In this document: positions 62,985 to 64,000 of the stretch, in pieces
Position numbering within the stretch: position 1 is the first letter of the stretch
Layout: every line of letters begins with the position of its first letter
Origin: Paracoccus albicereus
GTDB lineage: Bacteria; Pseudomonadota; Alphaproteobacteria; Rhodobacterales; Rhodobacteraceae
Direction: 5' to 3'
Assembly: GCF_024359525.1 (NCBI RefSeq)
Contig: NZ_JAKZEU010000002.1
Coordinates: forward strand, 992,001-1,056,000
Length of the DNA stretch: 64,000 nt
Notes under the pieces: generated by a model
Told to the model about the DNA's origin: nothing
The model's input: the letters and a program-made list of their open reading frames with translations, nothing else
Database searches by the model: none
Program-made: the position numbers and the translations under genes

Positions 62985-63341
62985 ATGACGAAGACCACCG
63001 CCCCGTCCCGAAGAACCCCGTGGCCGATCCTCGCGGTTGCTGTCTTTTGCATCGTGTTGGCCGTCCCGTTGATCGCGGGGGGCGTGTGGCTGATCGCTCT
63101 CGGCGGCAGTTGGTATTACGCGCTGGCCGGGCTTGGCCTGCTGATCACGGGATTTCTTCTGTTCCGCGGCTCCGAGACCGCGCTGTGGGTGTACCTCGCG
63201 ACATGGCTCGGCACCCTCATCTGGGCGTGGTGGGAGGTCGGTGCCGATTGGTGGGCGCAGCTACCGCGAATGCTCGCGCCGACCCTGATCCTGCTGTTCG
63301 TCCTGCTCAGCGCCCAATTCCTGAAGTCCCATGACGCGTGA
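62985..63341 (+). CDS. Separate membrane domain of a PQQ glucose-dehydrogenase-type enzyme
   Basis: This 118-residue protein has four to five helices (ILAVAVFCIVLAVPLIAGGV and LALWVYLATWLGTLIWAWWEV-like segments) and resembles the N-terminal membrane domain of membrane-bound glucose dehydrogenase, which in E. coli Gcd is joined to the catalytic part. Here it ends with a stop at 63341, and the catalytic gene starts just after. An AGGAG site precedes the ATG. Confidence 0.8.
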   Translation: MTKTTAPSRRTPWPILAVAVFCIVLAVPLIAGGVWLIALGGSWYYALAGLGLLITGFLLFRGSETALWVYLATWLGTLIWAWWEVGADWWAQLPRMLAPTLILLFVLLSAQFLKSHDA

Positions 63342-63348
63342 GAAAAGA

Positions 63349-64000
63349 ATGAAGATTTCTGCCCCGCTGACCACCTTCGTCCTGCTGATGTCGTCGGTTC
63401 CGCTTGCGTTTGCTCAGCAGGAGCAGGCGCAAATTTCGCCCTCGCAGGAAGACGTCCCATCCGGACCTGACGCCGCATCGTCGGGCGGTCAACCCGCGGA
63501 TGGACAGGAACCCGCGAGTGAGCGAGCCGAGAGCACCTCCTCGAATGACGCACCGCGACCGCCCGCGCCGGTTCGAGAGGTGGGCGCGGATTGGCCCTAT
63601 TACGGGGGGGACGCGGATGCGACACGCTATTCTCCGCTGGATCAGATCACCACCGCGAACGTGACCGCGCTGGAGCGCGCCTTCGAATACAGGACCGGCG
63701 ACATGCCCAGCCCGTCGGCAGAGGGCAAGTACGCGCCCGAAACGACACCTCTGAAACTGGGCGACGATCTTCTGATGTGCTCGGCCAAAAACATTCTGAT
63801 CTCGATTGACGCTGCGACGGGCGAGGAAAACTGGCGGTTCGACCCCGGCGTTCCCGATGAAGCCATCCCCTATTCCGCGTCATGCCGCGGTGTATCGGTC
63901 TATACCGATCCCGGTGCGGCAGAGGATGAGGTCTGCGCCACGCGCGTCATCGAAGGCACTCTGGATGCAAAGCTGATCGCGCTCGATGCGGCGACAGGAA
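63349..64000 (+). CDS. PQQ-dependent dehydrogenase, glucose/quinate family (5' part)
   Basis: The frame is open to the window edge. It starts with a signal-like segment (MKISAPLTTFVLLMSSVPLA) ending near FAQQ, then a low-complexity linker. The PQQ propeller begins with DWPYYGGDADATRYSPLDQI and continues with LISIDAATGEENWRFDPG. An in-frame ATG at 63331 is an alternative start. The enzyme would oxidise a sugar in the periplasm and pass electrons to ubiquinone; the membrane partner is encoded just upstream. Confidence 0.85.
   Translation, partial: MKISAPLTTFVLLMSSVPLAFAQQEQAQISPSQEDVPSGPDAASSGGQPADGQEPASERAESTSSNDAPRPPAPVREVGADWPYYGGDADATRYSPLDQITTANVTALERAFEYRTGDMPSPSAEGKYAPETTPLKLGDDLLMCSAKNILISIDAATGEENWRFDPGVPDEAIPYSASCRGVSVYTDPGAAEDEVCATRVIEGTLDAKLIALDAATG

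Overview
The window is high-GC, densely coded DNA from an alphaproteobacterium, most likely a Rhodobacteraceae member close to Paracoccus or Rhodobacter. Three things point there: the bamA-rseP-dxr-cdsA-uppS-frr order, a Rhodobacter-type polyol operon (smoEFGK, mtlK, xylB), and an EcfG/NepR general stress response with matching promoters. No phage, transposase, CRISPR array or rRNA was seen. The one tRNA is a CAT-anticodon tRNA at 7506-7579.

1-8.8 kb is housekeeping on the minus strand: envelope and isoprenoid genes (frr, uppS, cdsA, dxr, rseP, 5' part of bamA), purMN, the tRNA and a cyclopropane-fatty-acid-synthase-like methyltransferase. 8.9-17.2 kb is a sugar-alcohol regulon: an ABC importer, polyol dehydrogenase, xylulokinase and a LacI-type repressor, with two near-identical 14-bp palindromic operators, one before smoE and one before the repressor gene.

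17.3-29.8 kb is a nutrient-uptake region. A TAXI-type TRAP transporter is co-transcribed with an exported argininosuccinate-lyase-like enzyme and preceded by a DctB/DctD-like two-component system. A separately transcribed class IV aminotransferase follows. Upstream, a GntR regulator is divergent from a hydantoin/aspartate-type racemase and an NCS1 permease.

30-63 kb looks like a general-stress-response island. It holds nepR (54 codons) and ecfG, plus Mn catalase, an exported HIRAN protein, two DUF892 proteins, a BON protein, an HdeA-like protein, small membrane proteins, a Crp/Fnr regulator, two receiver proteins and a CheB/CheR/PAS/HWE kinase gene with three apparent frameshifts. Nine sites fit GGAAC-N16-nnTT (EcfG type), nearly all just upstream of genes here. 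Within the island are a four-gene cluster in which three GT4 glycosyltransferases are each fused to a different sugar enzyme, and a six-gene caa3-type terminal oxidase operon. The oxidase operon is divergent from a split PQQ dehydrogenase that runs off the right edge.

The most novel candidates are the glycosyltransferase-fusion cluster, the stress-promoter-driven oxidase/PQQ-dehydrogenase pair, and the periplasmic lyase coupled to a TRAP importer.
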